A DNA stretch of 64,000 nt from an uncultured Geobacteraceae bacterium (GTDB lineage: Bacteria > Desulfobacterota > Desulfuromonadia > Geobacterales > Pseudopelobacteraceae). The stretch is taken from contig CAJAFV010000070.1 of assembly GCA_903939115.1 (NCBI GenBank), positions 28,332-92,331 of the forward strand, read 5' to 3'. This document shows positions 20,587-31,229 of the stretch, one piece after another (position 1 is the stretch's first letter; every line of letters starts with the position of its first letter). The position numbers and the translations under genes are program-made. The notes under the pieces were generated by a model. It saw only the letters and a list, made by a program, of their open reading frames with translations, was not told where the DNA came from and did no database searches.

Positions 20587-22226
20587 GGCAGGTACACCTG
20601 TTCATTCTTCGGCACATACCAGCGGTTCTGGTTATGCCCAATGCCGGCCGGAGCAGGCTCAACACCCCGAATTCGCGAACTGACAACCGGGAGGGCATCC
20701 GGCACGTATAGGAACGTGTACGGCTGTTCCTCTGCCAGTATCTCCTGAATACGAAAATACGCTTGTTTGCGCTTGTTAATATCGAAGGTGTTGCGCCCTG
20801 CGATTAACAGGCGATCAACTTCCGTGTTATTGAAGCCGATAAAATTCAGTTCACCAGGCTTGTTCTTGCTGGAATGCCAGATATCATACATATCCGGATC
20901 CTGGGAGATACTCCAGGCGAGCATGACGACTTCAAAATTACCTTTATTGACAAACTCCTTCAGGAACGCCGCCCACTCGACAATCCGGATCTTGACGTCA
21001 ATCCCAACCTGACGCAGGCGCTGCTGAACGATCTGAGCAGTCATCAGGCGCTGTTGGTTTCCCTGGTTGGTCAGGATGGTAAATTTAAACGGCTTGCCAT
21101 CCTTTACCAGAATCCCGTCACTGTTTTTTTCCTTCCATCCGGCCTGTGCCAGCAACTCAACAGCATGCTTCGGGTCATAGCCGATATCTTTGACCGCCGG
21201 ATTATAAGCCCAGCGCCCCGGGACGATCGGGCCGTGAGCTTTTTGTCCCATGCCGAACAATACACCCTGAATCAACTCATCTTTGTTGATAGCGGCGGTC
21301 ATGGCCTGGCGGATACGTTTATCACCGAAAAGCGGATGGCGCAAATTATAGCCCATATACAGATAGTTGGATGACGGATATCGATATTTCTTGAAGCGGC
21401 TGGTAAAACTTTTTGCCGAGGTTTGACGCGCATACTGAACCGGTGACAGATTCATCAGGTCAATAGCGCCCGCCTTCAGCTCCATGTACATTGTTGAACT
21501 GTCGGGAATAATGCGATAGATAAAGCGATCTATATAGGGGCGCCCTTCGAAATACTCCTTGTTAGCTTCAAGCACGATTTTCTGACCGGACACCCACTCT
21601 TTGAAGCGGTACGGTCCTGTGCCGACCGGATTTCTCGCCAGGGGGCTTTTGGTAACATCCTTACCTTCCAGAAGGTGGGCAGGGAGGATATTCATCCCCC
21701 ATGACGCCAATGCCGGCGCAAACGGCTCTCCGTACGTCACTCGAATCGTAAAGTCATCGGGTGCCGCAATACTTTTGACCTGCTTGAAATCTTCAGCGTA
21801 TGCAGTGGGAGTTTTAGGATCGATCGTCACCTGATAGGTGTACAGGACATCTTTTGCCGTAAACGGGGCACCGTCATGCCACCTGACACCGTGATGCAGA
21901 TGGAACGTAATAGTGAGACCGTCTTTGGAAACATCAAACACTTCAGCAAGATCACCAACGATCTTAAGATTTTTGTCGTACTTGATGAGGCCGTTATAAA
22001 TCTGACCAGCAACCGCATGGGAAGAGGCATCTGTAGCAAGAAGCGGAATGAGTGTGGAAGCTTCGCCGATGGTTCCCTCAACAAGTGAATCACCGGTGGC
22101 AGGAACTGCCGGGGACGAAGCAGGTACGACGGGTGTGGTAGAATTCTCAGGAGGGCTGCATCCGGAAAAAAACACGCTGAACAACAGCGCCATCAGCAGG
22201 GAGCGCACACCTGGTGATGCCTTCAT
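20583..22226 (-). CDS. Peptide ABC transporter substrate-binding lipoprotein (SBP family 5)
   Basis: LLFSVFFSGCSPPEN lipobox; VEGTIGEASTLIPLLATDASSHAVAGQIYNGLIKYDKNLKIVGDLAEVFDVSKDGLTITFHLHHGVRWHDG. Confidence 0.93.
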   Translation of the reverse strand: MKASPGVRSLLMALLFSVFFSGCSPPENSTTPVVPASSPAVPATGDSLVEGTIGEASTLIPLLATDASSHAVAGQIYNGLIKYDKNLKIVGDLAEVFDVSKDGLTITFHLHHGVRWHDGAPFTAKDVLYTYQVTIDPKTPTAYAEDFKQVKSIAAPDDFTIRVTYGEPFAPALASWGMNILPAHLLEGKDVTKSPLARNPVGTGPYRFKEWVSGQKIVLEANKEYFEGRPYIDRFIYRIIPDSSTMYMELKAGAIDLMNLSPVQYARQTSAKSFTSRFKKYRYPSSNYLYMGYNLRHPLFGDKRIRQAMTAAINKDELIQGVLFGMGQKAHGPIVPGRWAYNPAVKDIGYDPKHAVELLAQAGWKEKNSDGILVKDGKPFKFTILTNQGNQQRLMTAQIVQQRLRQVGIDVKIRIVEWAAFLKEFVNKGNFEVVMLAWSISQDPDMYDIWHSSKNKPGELNFIGFNNTEVDRLLIAGRNTFDINKRKQAYFRIQEILAEEQPYTFLYVPDALPVVSSRIRGVEPAPAGIGHNQNRWYVPKNEQVYLP

Positions 22227-23923
22227 TTTTCGCTATGCTCCCCTTTTAACTTATGCATCTTTTCAACAATTTCTTTACGTTCAGGAGCCAATTCCAGTGC
22301 TCTTTGATACTGCTTCAGAGCTTTCTTGATGATATGACGTGCGGCATACACATCTCCCAGGTGCTCAATGACCGTTGGATCATCATCAACGAGTGAAATA
22401 GCTTCTTCAAGAGCTTCGGTTGCTTCATCATACCGCTTGAGCTTAAAATAAGCCCAGCCAAGACTGTCAAGTATGAAAGCATCTTGCGGGCGGATTGCAA
22501 CCGCCTGTTTAATTAAGCTCAGAGCCTCCTCAAGATGAATCCCCATTTCGGCATACGAATAACCAAGATAATTGAGAGCCTGGGCATCTTTCGGATCAAG
22601 CTGCAAAACCTGCTTCATTTCATTGATCGATTCAGTCCGCTTGCCGAGTTTGTCCAACAGAACACCAACCCGAAAGTGAAAGCGCGGCTCTTTCAGAAAA
22701 TAGCGTTCATTTTCATGCAGTATATCCAGGGCGGCTTGAGGTCTGTCGATTGATTCGTACAGCGAGGATAAATTAAGATACAACTCAAGATTATGAGGGT
22801 TTGCGCTGATTTCATCCATAAGAACAGCGATGGCTGCCTCTACGTTACCCTGCTCTTTCAGTATCAGCGCTCTATGGCTGACAGCTTCATAAAACTGCGG
22901 CGAGTTTCGAGAGATCTTACTGAACTCCGCTAGGGCGTTACCAAGATCACCTTTTTCTTCGTACGCAATGCCACGATAGATCCGGATATTATCTGCAGTC
23001 GGGTCCTTATCAAGCATAGCGCCAAACACAGTGATGGCTTCGTCATATTGCTCAAGCTCAAGGTGAACCAGGCCGATTTTCCGGATTGTCTCCTGACCGC
23101 CCAAACTCGATTGCGCAGCGAGACGAAGATATTCAAGTGCCTCGGGAAAACGGCGCTGCTGGAGTAACAACTGGATCAGTCGCTGCAGTACGGCAGGACG
23201 CTGATCATCCTGGTCGACAAGTGACCGATAGGCCTCTATGGCCTCTGGATATTCACTTAAAGCCTCATGAGTTGCGGCTTTATCGATAACCGCCTGGTCA
23301 AATTCCGGGCGCAATTCAAGAACTTTGGCAAAATAACCAAGCGCATCACGGTAAAGCTTCATCTGGCTGTACGTACGTCCCAGATAATAATAGCCAAGTA
23401 CGGAATCCGGATTGAGTTTAACCAATGCCTTGAGGGTTGAAACCGCTTCCTCATACTCAAAAAGACGCGTCAGAGACAAGACAAGGTGCAGGTAGGCATC
23501 TTCTTTGGCAGGATCAAGCTTAACCGCCGTGCGCAAATAATCTACCGCTTCCCGGTCTTTTCCCGCCGCTGTCATCAGAACCCCTCCCAGGACATACGGA
23601 GGACGATAGGCAGGGTCGAGCGCGATAGCCTTGTTTATATATTCAAGAGCTTCCGGGATCTGGCCGATTTTGACCTTGATGTCAGCAATATCAGCGTGCA
23701 TAAGTGCTGAATCCGGTTCGAGCGATATGGCTTCACGCAGCAGGTTGAGGGCCGCCGGATAGTCTCCCTCGTTAACTGAAATACGTGATCGGGAAAAAAG
23801 GTACAGGGCACGGGCATGATTATCGCGAAACGCGGGAGCATCAGAAGCAATGTTTTCCGGAGTCGGAGCGACGCTGGCGCACGCAGTAAGCAGCAGGAGA
23901 AAAAGCAGAATAATCAGGCGCAT
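22223..23923 (-). CDS. TPR-repeat lipoprotein
   Basis: MRLIILLFLLLLTACASV lipobox; many TPR units (e.g. PEALEYINKAIALDPAYRPPYVLGGV). ORF extends to 23977. Confidence 0.88.
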   Translation of the reverse strand: MRLIILLFLLLLTACASVAPTPENIASDAPAFRDNHARALYLFSRSRISVNEGDYPAALNLLREAISLEPDSALMHADIADIKVKIGQIPEALEYINKAIALDPAYRPPYVLGGVLMTAAGKDREAVDYLRTAVKLDPAKEDAYLHLVLSLTRLFEYEEAVSTLKALVKLNPDSVLGYYYLGRTYSQMKLYRDALGYFAKVLELRPEFDQAVIDKAATHEALSEYPEAIEAYRSLVDQDDQRPAVLQRLIQLLLQQRRFPEALEYLRLAAQSSLGGQETIRKIGLVHLELEQYDEAITVFGAMLDKDPTADNIRIYRGIAYEEKGDLGNALAEFSKISRNSPQFYEAVSHRALILKEQGNVEAAIAVLMDEISANPHNLELYLNLSSLYESIDRPQAALDILHENERYFLKEPRFHFRVGVLLDKLGKRTESINEMKQVLQLDPKDAQALNYLGYSYAEMGIHLEEALSLIKQAVAIRPQDAFILDSLGWAYFKLKRYDEATEALEEAISLVDDDPTVIEHLGDVYAARHIIKKALKQYQRALELAPERKEIVEKMHKLKGEHSEK

Positions 23924-24058
23924 ATGCATCGGGAAGTGGTTCCATTTCGAAGATAAATAAGTGAAAAAAACTAGCATAAATTAACATATTGGTCAAACGA
24001 TAATAATTATTTAAATGTTGCGGTTGACATCGGCCACGTACGGATAGAGTATGGGGCA

Positions 24059-25366
24059 ATGAATTCTACATTACTATATCTTTTTCTTGTACTGCTGTTG
24101 GTTGCCGCTAATGGTTTTTTTGTCGCGGCGGAGTTTTCCCTCGTCTCCGTTCGTCGTTCGCGGATAGCCTCTCTTGTTGAGAGCGGTGACGCTCGTGCGG
24201 TAACACTGCTTGAACTGCTCGACAACCTTAATTCGTACATTTCAGCAACTCAACTCGGCATTACCATGGCATCGTTAGCCTTAGGGTGGATTGGCGAACC
24301 GGCCCTCTCCAAATTACTGGAAATACCACTTCACGGCCTCGTTTCCAACGCTGTCCGTCACACCATAGCATTTGCCGGAGCCTTCACGATTATTACGTTT
24401 CTGCATATTGTTCTTGGTGAACTTGCACCGAAAACGTTAGCCCTTGATCGTTCCGAACGCATTGCATTAGCTGTTGCATGGCCGATGCACCTGTTTCATA
24501 CGCTGTTCAGTTGGCCGATACGCATGCTTGATTATGCCGGCAGAGGCACCGTCCGCATGCTCGGATTTCGCTGTTCGGATGAACATGCCAGCATATACAC
24601 AGTGGATGAGCTACGGCAAATCATCAGTACTTCTCACTCGAGCGGCACGCTGGAGGATGGTGAGCAGCAACTTCTTCACCGCATCTTTGAATTTTCAGAT
24701 TCGGAAGTTCAAGAAGTAATGATCCCTCGAAATGCCGTTACGGCCCTTCCTGACTCTGCCACCCTTGCTGAAACGCTGGACTCTTTTAATGCTCTCGGTT
24801 ACTCGCGCATTCCGGTCTTTAAGGAACAGATTGACGATATCATCGGCATTGTCGTCAGAAGAGATTTGGAACCATACCTTTCACTGCCTGAAGCGCCTGA
24901 TTTCAACCTGAATAATCTTATTCACACGCCGCATTTTATCCCGGCTAACGCTCAATTGAGTACCGCCTTGAAATTGATGCAGACAACCCGCACCCATATG
25001 GTTTTTGTTGTTGATGAATACGGCGGTTTTGAAGGCATCATAACCCTGGAAGATCTTCTTGAGGAGATAGTCGGGGAGATTGACGACGAGTTTGATGACG
25101 TATCCCCTGACCAATGCGTTGAGGATACTAATGGCTATCTGCTTGATGGTATGCTGACCGTGCGCGAGGTTAATCTGCGACTCAATCTCAATCTGCCTGA
25201 AGACGCTCCCTATACAACTATTGCCGGTTTTCTTCTTGCCCAGACCGGGCGACTGCTGCAGCAGGGTGAAAGCGTTCTGTTTGACAGTACTCGTTTCACT
25301 GTAGAAAGCGTTGACCGGAAAAGAATCCGTCGTGTCAGGGTTTTATCAGAGAGACCTATGCCGTGA
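24059..25366 (+). CDS. CorC/HlyC-family transporter (DUF21, CBS pair, CorC_HlyC)
   Basis: [25 protein letters not shown] region [43 protein letters not shown]. Confidence 0.93.
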   Translation: MNSTLLYLFLVLLLVAANGFFVAAEFSLVSVRRSRIASLVESGDARAVTLLELLDNLNSYISATQLGITMASLALGWIGEPALSKLLEIPLHGLVSNAVRHTIAFAGAFTIITFLHIVLGELAPKTLALDRSERIALAVAWPMHLFHTLFSWPIRMLDYAGRGTVRMLGFRCSDEHASIYTVDELRQIISTSHSSGTLEDGEQQLLHRIFEFSDSEVQEVMIPRNAVTALPDSATLAETLDSFNALGYSRIPVFKEQIDDIIGIVVRRDLEPYLSLPEAPDFNLNNLIHTPHFIPANAQLSTALKLMQTTRTHMVFVVDEYGGFEGIITLEDLLEEIVGEIDDEFDDVSPDQCVEDTNGYLLDGMLTVREVNLRLNLNLPEDAPYTTIAGFLLAQTGRLLQQGESVLFDSTRFTVESVDRKRIRRVRVLSERPMP

Positions 25367-28300
25367 GAATATCATCCCGCTTTGTCAAATTATCCGGCAT
25401 TCTTCTTGTTGCCTTCGCCACACTGGTCACCGCGACTGCGCTGTTTCTTCCCTATTTGCTTGATGTCAATGCCTACCGGAATGAGATTGTGACGGCTCTC
25501 CAACAAAGTCTTAATCGCCCGGTCAGCTTCAGTTCCGGATCTTTTACCTGGCATTTCGGCCCTTCTTTCAAGTTCAAGGAATTCATCGTGAAGGAGCACG
25601 ATGGCAAAGCAGATTTTATTACGGCCCGGCAGATAACCGTAACAGTGGCTCTATTGCCGTTATTGGAAAAGAAAATTGAGTTAAAGAACCTGATTCTGGA
25701 TGGTGCCACAATTTCACTCGTTCGAAGAGCAGACGGCACATTAAACATTGATGACTTGTTAAAACCGGGCGAAGACGCCGTAACTCTGGATTTTAAAAGA
25801 ATCAGTATAACGAAGGGAGAGCTCCGCTGGAGTGACCTGGCAGGGCGCAAAGAACCCTTTTCAGATTCGTTGCGCAATATCTCTTTTTCTGCAACCCATA
25901 TCGGGCGTGGCCAAAAGGGGCGTATGAAGTTGTCTGCTGATATCTCTGCAGCAAAAGGCACCCCTACTCGAATAGCTCTTTCGGGAGATCTGCAACTGCC
26001 GCCTGAGGGAATATCATTGCTGGAAACCGCTTTGGATTGCGATGTATCGGTAAAGCAGGTCGATATCGGAAGGTACTGGCACTACTTTGGGCGCTTTATC
26101 CCTTTTACCAATTCCGGGGGACGACTGGATGTTGTCACCAGTTTTAAGGGAAAGCCGCAGGATTTTGCCGCCAAAGGGAAGATTCAAATCAGTAGTGCAA
26201 CGGTGAACTGGCCAACTGTATTTCATGCCGTGCTGGCGCCTAAAGCGCTTCAGCTTGAATATACAGCTGCAGTTACAAAAGAGGTTATTTCCCTCTCCGC
26301 AATAGATCTGAGCATGGCAGGGTTCAGAATCAAGGGGAGTTTCCAGATGCAGGATTATTTGTCCAAAGATCCGCGTATTATTGCCCGGGCAAGCACCCCG
26401 TCAACATTCCGTTATGAAGATGTAAGACCGTATGTGCCGTATGGAATAATTGATAAAGACACTGCTGACTATATCGAAAACAAGATTACTACCGGTATAT
26501 TTAAACTTGATACCGGAGTTCTGGATGGGCGGATAAGCCAGATAGCCCACATGGAGATCGGGCAGAACTGTAATACTCTCATGATTCGCGGTCCGGTAGA
26601 GAAGGCAACGTTAAGTTACGGCCCCAAAGTCCCGACTTTCAATAACTTAAAGGGTATCATTGAATTAAAAGGTAAAAATTTTAACCTGGTCGGCATGACC
26701 GGAAACTTCGGCACCTCCCCTTTTTCACTGGATGGAGCAATTACAGAATACAATACCGATAAGCCGGCCGATTATCCCGTGAAAATGAGTATTTCACCGC
26801 ACGCGCCTGAAATGGCATGGCTGGCTAAATTAGCCGGAATTCCAATGCTTGAGTATGGCAACAGCTCATCGTTACTCCTTAACGGCAGCGGTCATTATTC
26901 TGCATACCGGTTAAATGGCGACTGGGATGTCAGCCAAGCGGCCTACTCGCTCCCCGGCTATGTCAATAAACCGCTCTTAACGCCGAACACACTCAGGTTC
27001 AATACCGTTATCGGGAAGGCTTCCACCAAGGTAACATCGGTGACCTATAATCTTCATCCGATGGTTATCAGCGGCAGCGGCCTGATTGGCTACGGAGAAC
27101 TGCCGTATTTAGGATTTGATCTCCATACTAACAAGTTTGCCATGAACGATGCTCTGCCGATTCTCTCGATGTGGAACAAACATAAACTTCAGGGGATGGT
27201 GCAGGCGCATATCAAAGGTGGCGGTGACCCGGATGATCTGAGCGCCATGGATTACTACGGCACTGTTGATCTTACCGGCTTCAGCCTCCTCCCGGACGAC
27301 CAGCTGAAACAGATGAGCGGCATTGCCGGTACAATCACCTTCAAAGGGAACAGCCTGGAAACGTCCAACATCACCTCCCGTTACGGCAGTTCGGCTCTTA
27401 CCATGAAAGTAGCCATTCCGAGTTTTAAAAGCCCTGAAGGGAATATACAACTTTCATCACCGCAACTCTTTCTACGCGATTTAAACCTTGCCGAAGGACG
27501 TCCGGAAGCAAGTGTCAGGAGGTTTAGTGCAAATTGCACACTGCATAAAGACTCAGTCACTCTGCACAGCTCCTCCGGAATGTTAAATTCGTCCAACTTC
27601 AGTCTGAGTGGTGTGTATGTAACCGGTCGTAATCGCCAGGCGACCATCTCAGTTATATCATCAAAACTCGATCTCGATGATCTGCGCATGTTTTCGACGC
27701 CACCGCGGAGTAATGACAAGCATCAAACTCCCGGCATGGATGTAAAACTGACGTTGAACGTAGAGTCCGGAAATTTCGGGAAAGTGACTTTCAGCAAATT
27801 GAATGCATCTGCACAGCAGGAGAAAGGGACTATTTACCTGCAGAGCATGACTGCAGGGCTGTTTGGTGGTCAATTAACAGCAAAAGGGAGAATAGCCCCG
27901 GGGGGAGAGCAGGGAGATCGCTATGACTTACACCTTGATATTTCCCGCGCCGATGCTGAAAAGCTTTTCGCAGCTCTCGACATAAGCAAGGAGGCTACCG
28001 GCACATTGTCGCTTCAAGGAGACCTTACGGCGCACGGCAACACTCTTCTGGATATAAAAAAGAGCGCTTTGGGGAATGTGCGGCTCAACATGGTTAATGG
28101 TGCACTCAGAAAATTCAATACACTTGCAAAAGTGTTTTCAATTTTAAATGTATCACAACTACTCAAATTCAAGCTGCCGGACCTCTCGTCGTACGGAATC
28201 CCCTACAGCAGCATTAAAGGGAGTTTCTCGATTAAGGACGGTATAATGGCCACTCAGGATCTTTTCATAACCAGCAGCGCCATCAATATATCGATTGTGG

Positions 28301-28590
28301 GAAATGCAAATATTGTTAAGGAAGAGTTGAATGTCACTCTCGGAGCGCAACCACTCCAAACCGTGGACAAGATAATCAACCGGATCCCTATCGTTGGCTG
28401 GCTGTTGACCGGCAAGGATAAGGACTTGTTAACTGCATACTTTGAGGCAAAAGGGAAATGGTCAAACCCTCAAGTCACGGCCATTCCGGTAAAATCAATG
28501 GGCAGGGGCATACTGAATATATTCATCAGAGCGTTTCAATTACCGGTGAAGCTGTTCACCGACACCGGAGAGGTTGTGTTAGGTCAGTAG
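25363..28590 (+). CDS. AsmA-family protein (outer-membrane biogenesis/lipid transport-like)
   Basis: N-terminal TM plus LPYLLDVNAYRNEIVTALQQSLNRPVSFSSGSFTW; C-terminal GSFSIKDGIMATQDLFITSSAINISIVGNANIVKEELNVTLGAQPL. Confidence 0.85.
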   Translation: MRISSRFVKLSGILLVAFATLVTATALFLPYLLDVNAYRNEIVTALQQSLNRPVSFSSGSFTWHFGPSFKFKEFIVKEHDGKADFITARQITVTVALLPLLEKKIELKNLILDGATISLVRRADGTLNIDDLLKPGEDAVTLDFKRISITKGELRWSDLAGRKEPFSDSLRNISFSATHIGRGQKGRMKLSADISAAKGTPTRIALSGDLQLPPEGISLLETALDCDVSVKQVDIGRYWHYFGRFIPFTNSGGRLDVVTSFKGKPQDFAAKGKIQISSATVNWPTVFHAVLAPKALQLEYTAAVTKEVISLSAIDLSMAGFRIKGSFQMQDYLSKDPRIIARASTPSTFRYEDVRPYVPYGIIDKDTADYIENKITTGIFKLDTGVLDGRISQIAHMEIGQNCNTLMIRGPVEKATLSYGPKVPTFNNLKGIIELKGKNFNLVGMTGNFGTSPFSLDGAITEYNTDKPADYPVKMSISPHAPEMAWLAKLAGIPMLEYGNSSSLLLNGSGHYSAYRLNGDWDVSQAAYSLPGYVNKPLLTPNTLRFNTVIGKASTKVTSVTYNLHPMVISGSGLIGYGELPYLGFDLHTNKFAMNDALPILSMWNKHKLQGMVQAHIKGGGDPDDLSAMDYYGTVDLTGFSLLPDDQLKQMSGIAGTITFKGNSLETSNITSRYGSSALTMKVAIPSFKSPEGNIQLSSPQLFLRDLNLAEGRPEASVRRFSANCTLHKDSVTLHSSSGMLNSSNFSLSGVYVTGRNRQATISVISSKLDLDDLRMFSTPPRSNDKHQTPGMDVKLTLNVESGNFGKVTFSKLNASAQQEKGTIYLQSMTAGLFGGQLTAKGRIAPGGEQGDRYDLHLDISRADAEKLFAALDISKEATGTLSLQGDLTAHGNTLLDIKKSALGNVRLNMVNGALRKFNTLAKVFSILNVSQLLKFKLPDLSSYGIPYSSIKGSFSIKDGIMATQDLFITSSAINISIVGNANIVKEELNVTLGAQPLQTVDKIINRIPIVGWLLTGKDKDLLTAYFEAKGKWSNPQVTAIPVKSMGRGILNIFIRAFQLPVKLFTDTGEVVLGQ

Positions 28591-29411
28591 ATACAATAGT
28601 TGAGAGGGTCTGAAAAGAGCTCTCTGAGCAGGAGATTGTTAAGGTAATGCCCCGTCTTGTTCGCTTCTACTTTCCCGAGAATCCGGTAGCCGCTGGTGTA
28701 GAAATCACCAATTAAATCAAGTATTTTGTGATTTACCAACTCCTTTTTATATCGTAGCCCCATCGGGTTTACTATCTCATCGCTCCCGATAACTACAGCA
28801 TTATCAAGAGACCCACCTCTTGCAAGACCGACTTTTTTAATGGCCTCAATCTCTTCCTGAAGCACAAAGGTTCGTGAATTTATTATTGCAAACGCATTTT
28901 CAACATCAACCAGACGCTTTTTCTGTTTCCCGACCGGCGGGCGAAACTCTATTGACATCGTAATTTCAAGTGTATTAAGGGGTTTGATCGTAACCCAGGA
29001 ATCATTGTTGTGTACTTCTACCGGACGGAGAACTTTTAAATACACGCCCGATTCGGGAAATTCATACACCCCCGCCCTCCACATTCCCTGATAAAATTCC
29101 CAGGCTGAGCCATCCAGAATCGGCACCTCGGGACCGTTAATATAGACCAGACAGTTTGTGATCCCTGAAAAATAGAGCGCTGCCATCAGGTGTTCAATTG
29201 TCGAAACAGAGATGCCGTCACAGCTGATTTGTGTCGAAAGTCGTGTGTCGCCAACCATGTCGTAGCGGGCGGGGATAATCTGGCCATTATACACAAAAGC
29301 GATACCGAATTCGCGCCGCGGAAGAAACTCCAGCGTCACTTCTTTCCCACTGTGCAAACCAATTCCGGAAATTTTGAATATCTGGTTTATTGTTGTTTGA
29401 CGTTTAATCAT
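28584..29411 (-). CDS. lpxC: UDP-3-O-acyl-N-acetylglucosamine deacetylase
   Basis: KISGIGLHSGKEV, STIEHLMAALYFSGITNC, VPILDGSAWEF, VNHKILDLIGDFY, TGHYLNNLLLREL. Confidence 0.9.
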   Translation of the reverse strand: MIKRQTTINQIFKISGIGLHSGKEVTLEFLPRREFGIAFVYNGQIIPARYDMVGDTRLSTQISCDGISVSTIEHLMAALYFSGITNCLVYINGPEVPILDGSAWEFYQGMWRAGVYEFPESGVYLKVLRPVEVHNNDSWVTIKPLNTLEITMSIEFRPPVGKQKKRLVDVENAFAIINSRTFVLQEEIEAIKKVGLARGGSLDNAVVIGSDEIVNPMGLRYKKELVNHKILDLIGDFYTSGYRILGKVEANKTGHYLNNLLLRELFSDPLNYCIY

Positions 29412-29641
29412 TCTGTCACCCTTTTTTGAGCCTTGTAAACTGCACCGTTATAATTGGTAATATATTATTTTTATTGTGTTTTATACTGTACAACGGAACT
29501 TGTCAATCGTCTTTGAAATTTAATGTCTTTGAAATTCAACCAACCATCACCGTTTAAGAACTCCATTTTCACCCGTATCATTGACAAGCGCCCCGCTCAA
29601 CAGGCATATCTGTTATAAAATCACACCTGAGAGGACAATTC

Positions 29642-30436
29642 ATGAACCCGCCATATACATTTGACCAACTCGTCGCCATTATGCGCAGACTCCGCGCCCC
29701 GGGCGGTTGTCCCTGGGATGCTGAACAGACCCACGAAAGCCTTACCCGCTATCTGCTTGAGGAAACCTACGAAGTTATCGAAGCTATCGACGAGAAAGAT
29801 CCCCGGCATCTCAAGGAAGAGTTGGGGGATCTGCTTCTTCAACCGGTTTTTCATGCCGCTATTGCCGAGGAGTCAGGGAACTTCTCAATTAATGATGTCA
29901 TTCACACGCTCTGCGATAAACTGATCCGCCGTCACCCTCACGTATTTGGCGATCTTGAGATCAAGGATAGCAATGCTCAGATTGAAAACTGGGAAAAAAT
30001 CAAACAACTCGAAAAGGGTGCTGAACGGCCATCAGCTCTTTCAGGAGTTCCTGACCACCTTCCGGCACTATTGAAAGCTCACAAAATAAGTGAGAAAGCT
30101 TCGCGGGTCGGTTTTGACTGGGAGCATGCCGATCAGGTCTTTGCTAAGGTTATAGAGGAACTGCATGAATTTGAAGAGGCCTGGGCCGGAGGGAATCCGA
30201 CTCGAATGGAAGATGAATTGGGTGATTTACTGTTTGCCATCTCAAATCTGGGACGTTTTTTACACCTTAATCCGGAAGAGGCTCTTCGTAAAACCATATG
30301 CCGCTTTCAAAAACGCTTCAGCTATGTAGAAGCTGAGTTGCTTCGTCAGGGGGTGCCGATGCAAAATGCCACACTTGAAGAGATGGACCTGCTGTGGGAA
30401 AAGGCAAAAAGTGCTGAACGTGAGAGCAAACTTTAA
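29642..30436 (+). CDS. mazG: Nucleoside triphosphate pyrophosphohydrolase MazG
   Basis: LRAPGGCPWDAEQTHESLTRYLLEETYEVIEAIDEKDPRHLKEELGDLLLQPVFHA; second domain DELGDLLFAISNLGRFL. Confidence 0.95.
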   Translation: MNPPYTFDQLVAIMRRLRAPGGCPWDAEQTHESLTRYLLEETYEVIEAIDEKDPRHLKEELGDLLLQPVFHAAIAEESGNFSINDVIHTLCDKLIRRHPHVFGDLEIKDSNAQIENWEKIKQLEKGAERPSALSGVPDHLPALLKAHKISEKASRVGFDWEHADQVFAKVIEELHEFEEAWAGGNPTRMEDELGDLLFAISNLGRFLHLNPEEALRKTICRFQKRFSYVEAELLRQGVPMQNATLEEMDLLWEKAKSAERESKL

Positions 30437-30477
30437 TTCCTATGTGCAATGTAACTGTTTTTACACGGTTGTTATTC

Positions 30478-30511
30478 TTATCCACAAAAATTGTGGATAA
30501 CCTGTGGAGAA
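30478..30511. promoter_or_regulatory. Cluster of DnaA-box-like sequences
   Basis: TTATCCACA (30478-30486, +), TGTGGATAA (30492-30500, reverse complement of TTATCCACA), TGTGGAGAA (30503-30511, one mismatch, reverse). Confidence 0.6.
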
Positions 30512-30674
30512 CAATGTTGACGACAGGTAAAAGTGATATTTTTGCAAGAGTTTTTGCCTAAATGCCTTTTTTTTATACAACATAGTTTAACTGTATTATC
30601 AGCATGTTATGAACGTATACAGTAAAAATAAGGGGTTACGCTGTCAAGCTATTTCAGCGCTGAAAAATATTTTT

Positions 30675-31229
30675 TTATCGGCTTGATGTCCTGTGCATAA
30701 GTAACTGATTTACCACAACCTGCAACCCTTTGAATTCAACACCTTCCAACTGTAACAACACTATTTTTGAGCTTACTCCGCCAGGAGCCGAAAAGCCGGT
30801 CAGGCGCCCGTCAGATGCCACAACCCGATGACAGGGAATAATAACTGGTATCGGGTTGGCCGCCAGCGCTCCCCCGATAGCCCTGGCGGCACGAGGAGCT
30901 CCACACAGCTCTGCAACCTGGCCGTACGATCTGATTTCACCAAACGCAACTGTTCGAATTATATTCAGAACCTTTTGGCGAAACGAAGGAAGAGCACGGA
31001 GATCGACCGGAATATCGCTAAAGTCTATACGTTCACCATGAAAATACCTTTGTAGCATCAGAGCAGCGTTAATTGATATTTCTGACGACTCTGATTCGTA
31101 CAATTCCTCATGACACGTAGTATCATGCCGGCTTACGTCAGGCAATTCCACACCGGTTACCCCCAGATCTGAGGCGGTCACGATTCCGGACCCGTACCGG
31201 GTCAAATAATGCGAACCGTATAATTTCAT
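30675..31229 (-). CDS. ogt: Methylated-DNA--protein-cysteine methyltransferase
   Basis: FGEIRSYGQVAELCGAPRAARAIGGALAANPIPVIIPCHRVVASDGRLTGF (PCHRV active site). Confidence 0.92.
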   Translation of the reverse strand: MKLYGSHYLTRYGSGIVTASDLGVTGVELPDVSRHDTTCHEELYESESSEISINAALMLQRYFHGERIDFSDIPVDLRALPSFRQKVLNIIRTVAFGEIRSYGQVAELCGAPRAARAIGGALAANPIPVIIPCHRVVASDGRLTGFSAPGGVSSKIVLLQLEGVEFKGLQVVVNQLLMHRTSSR

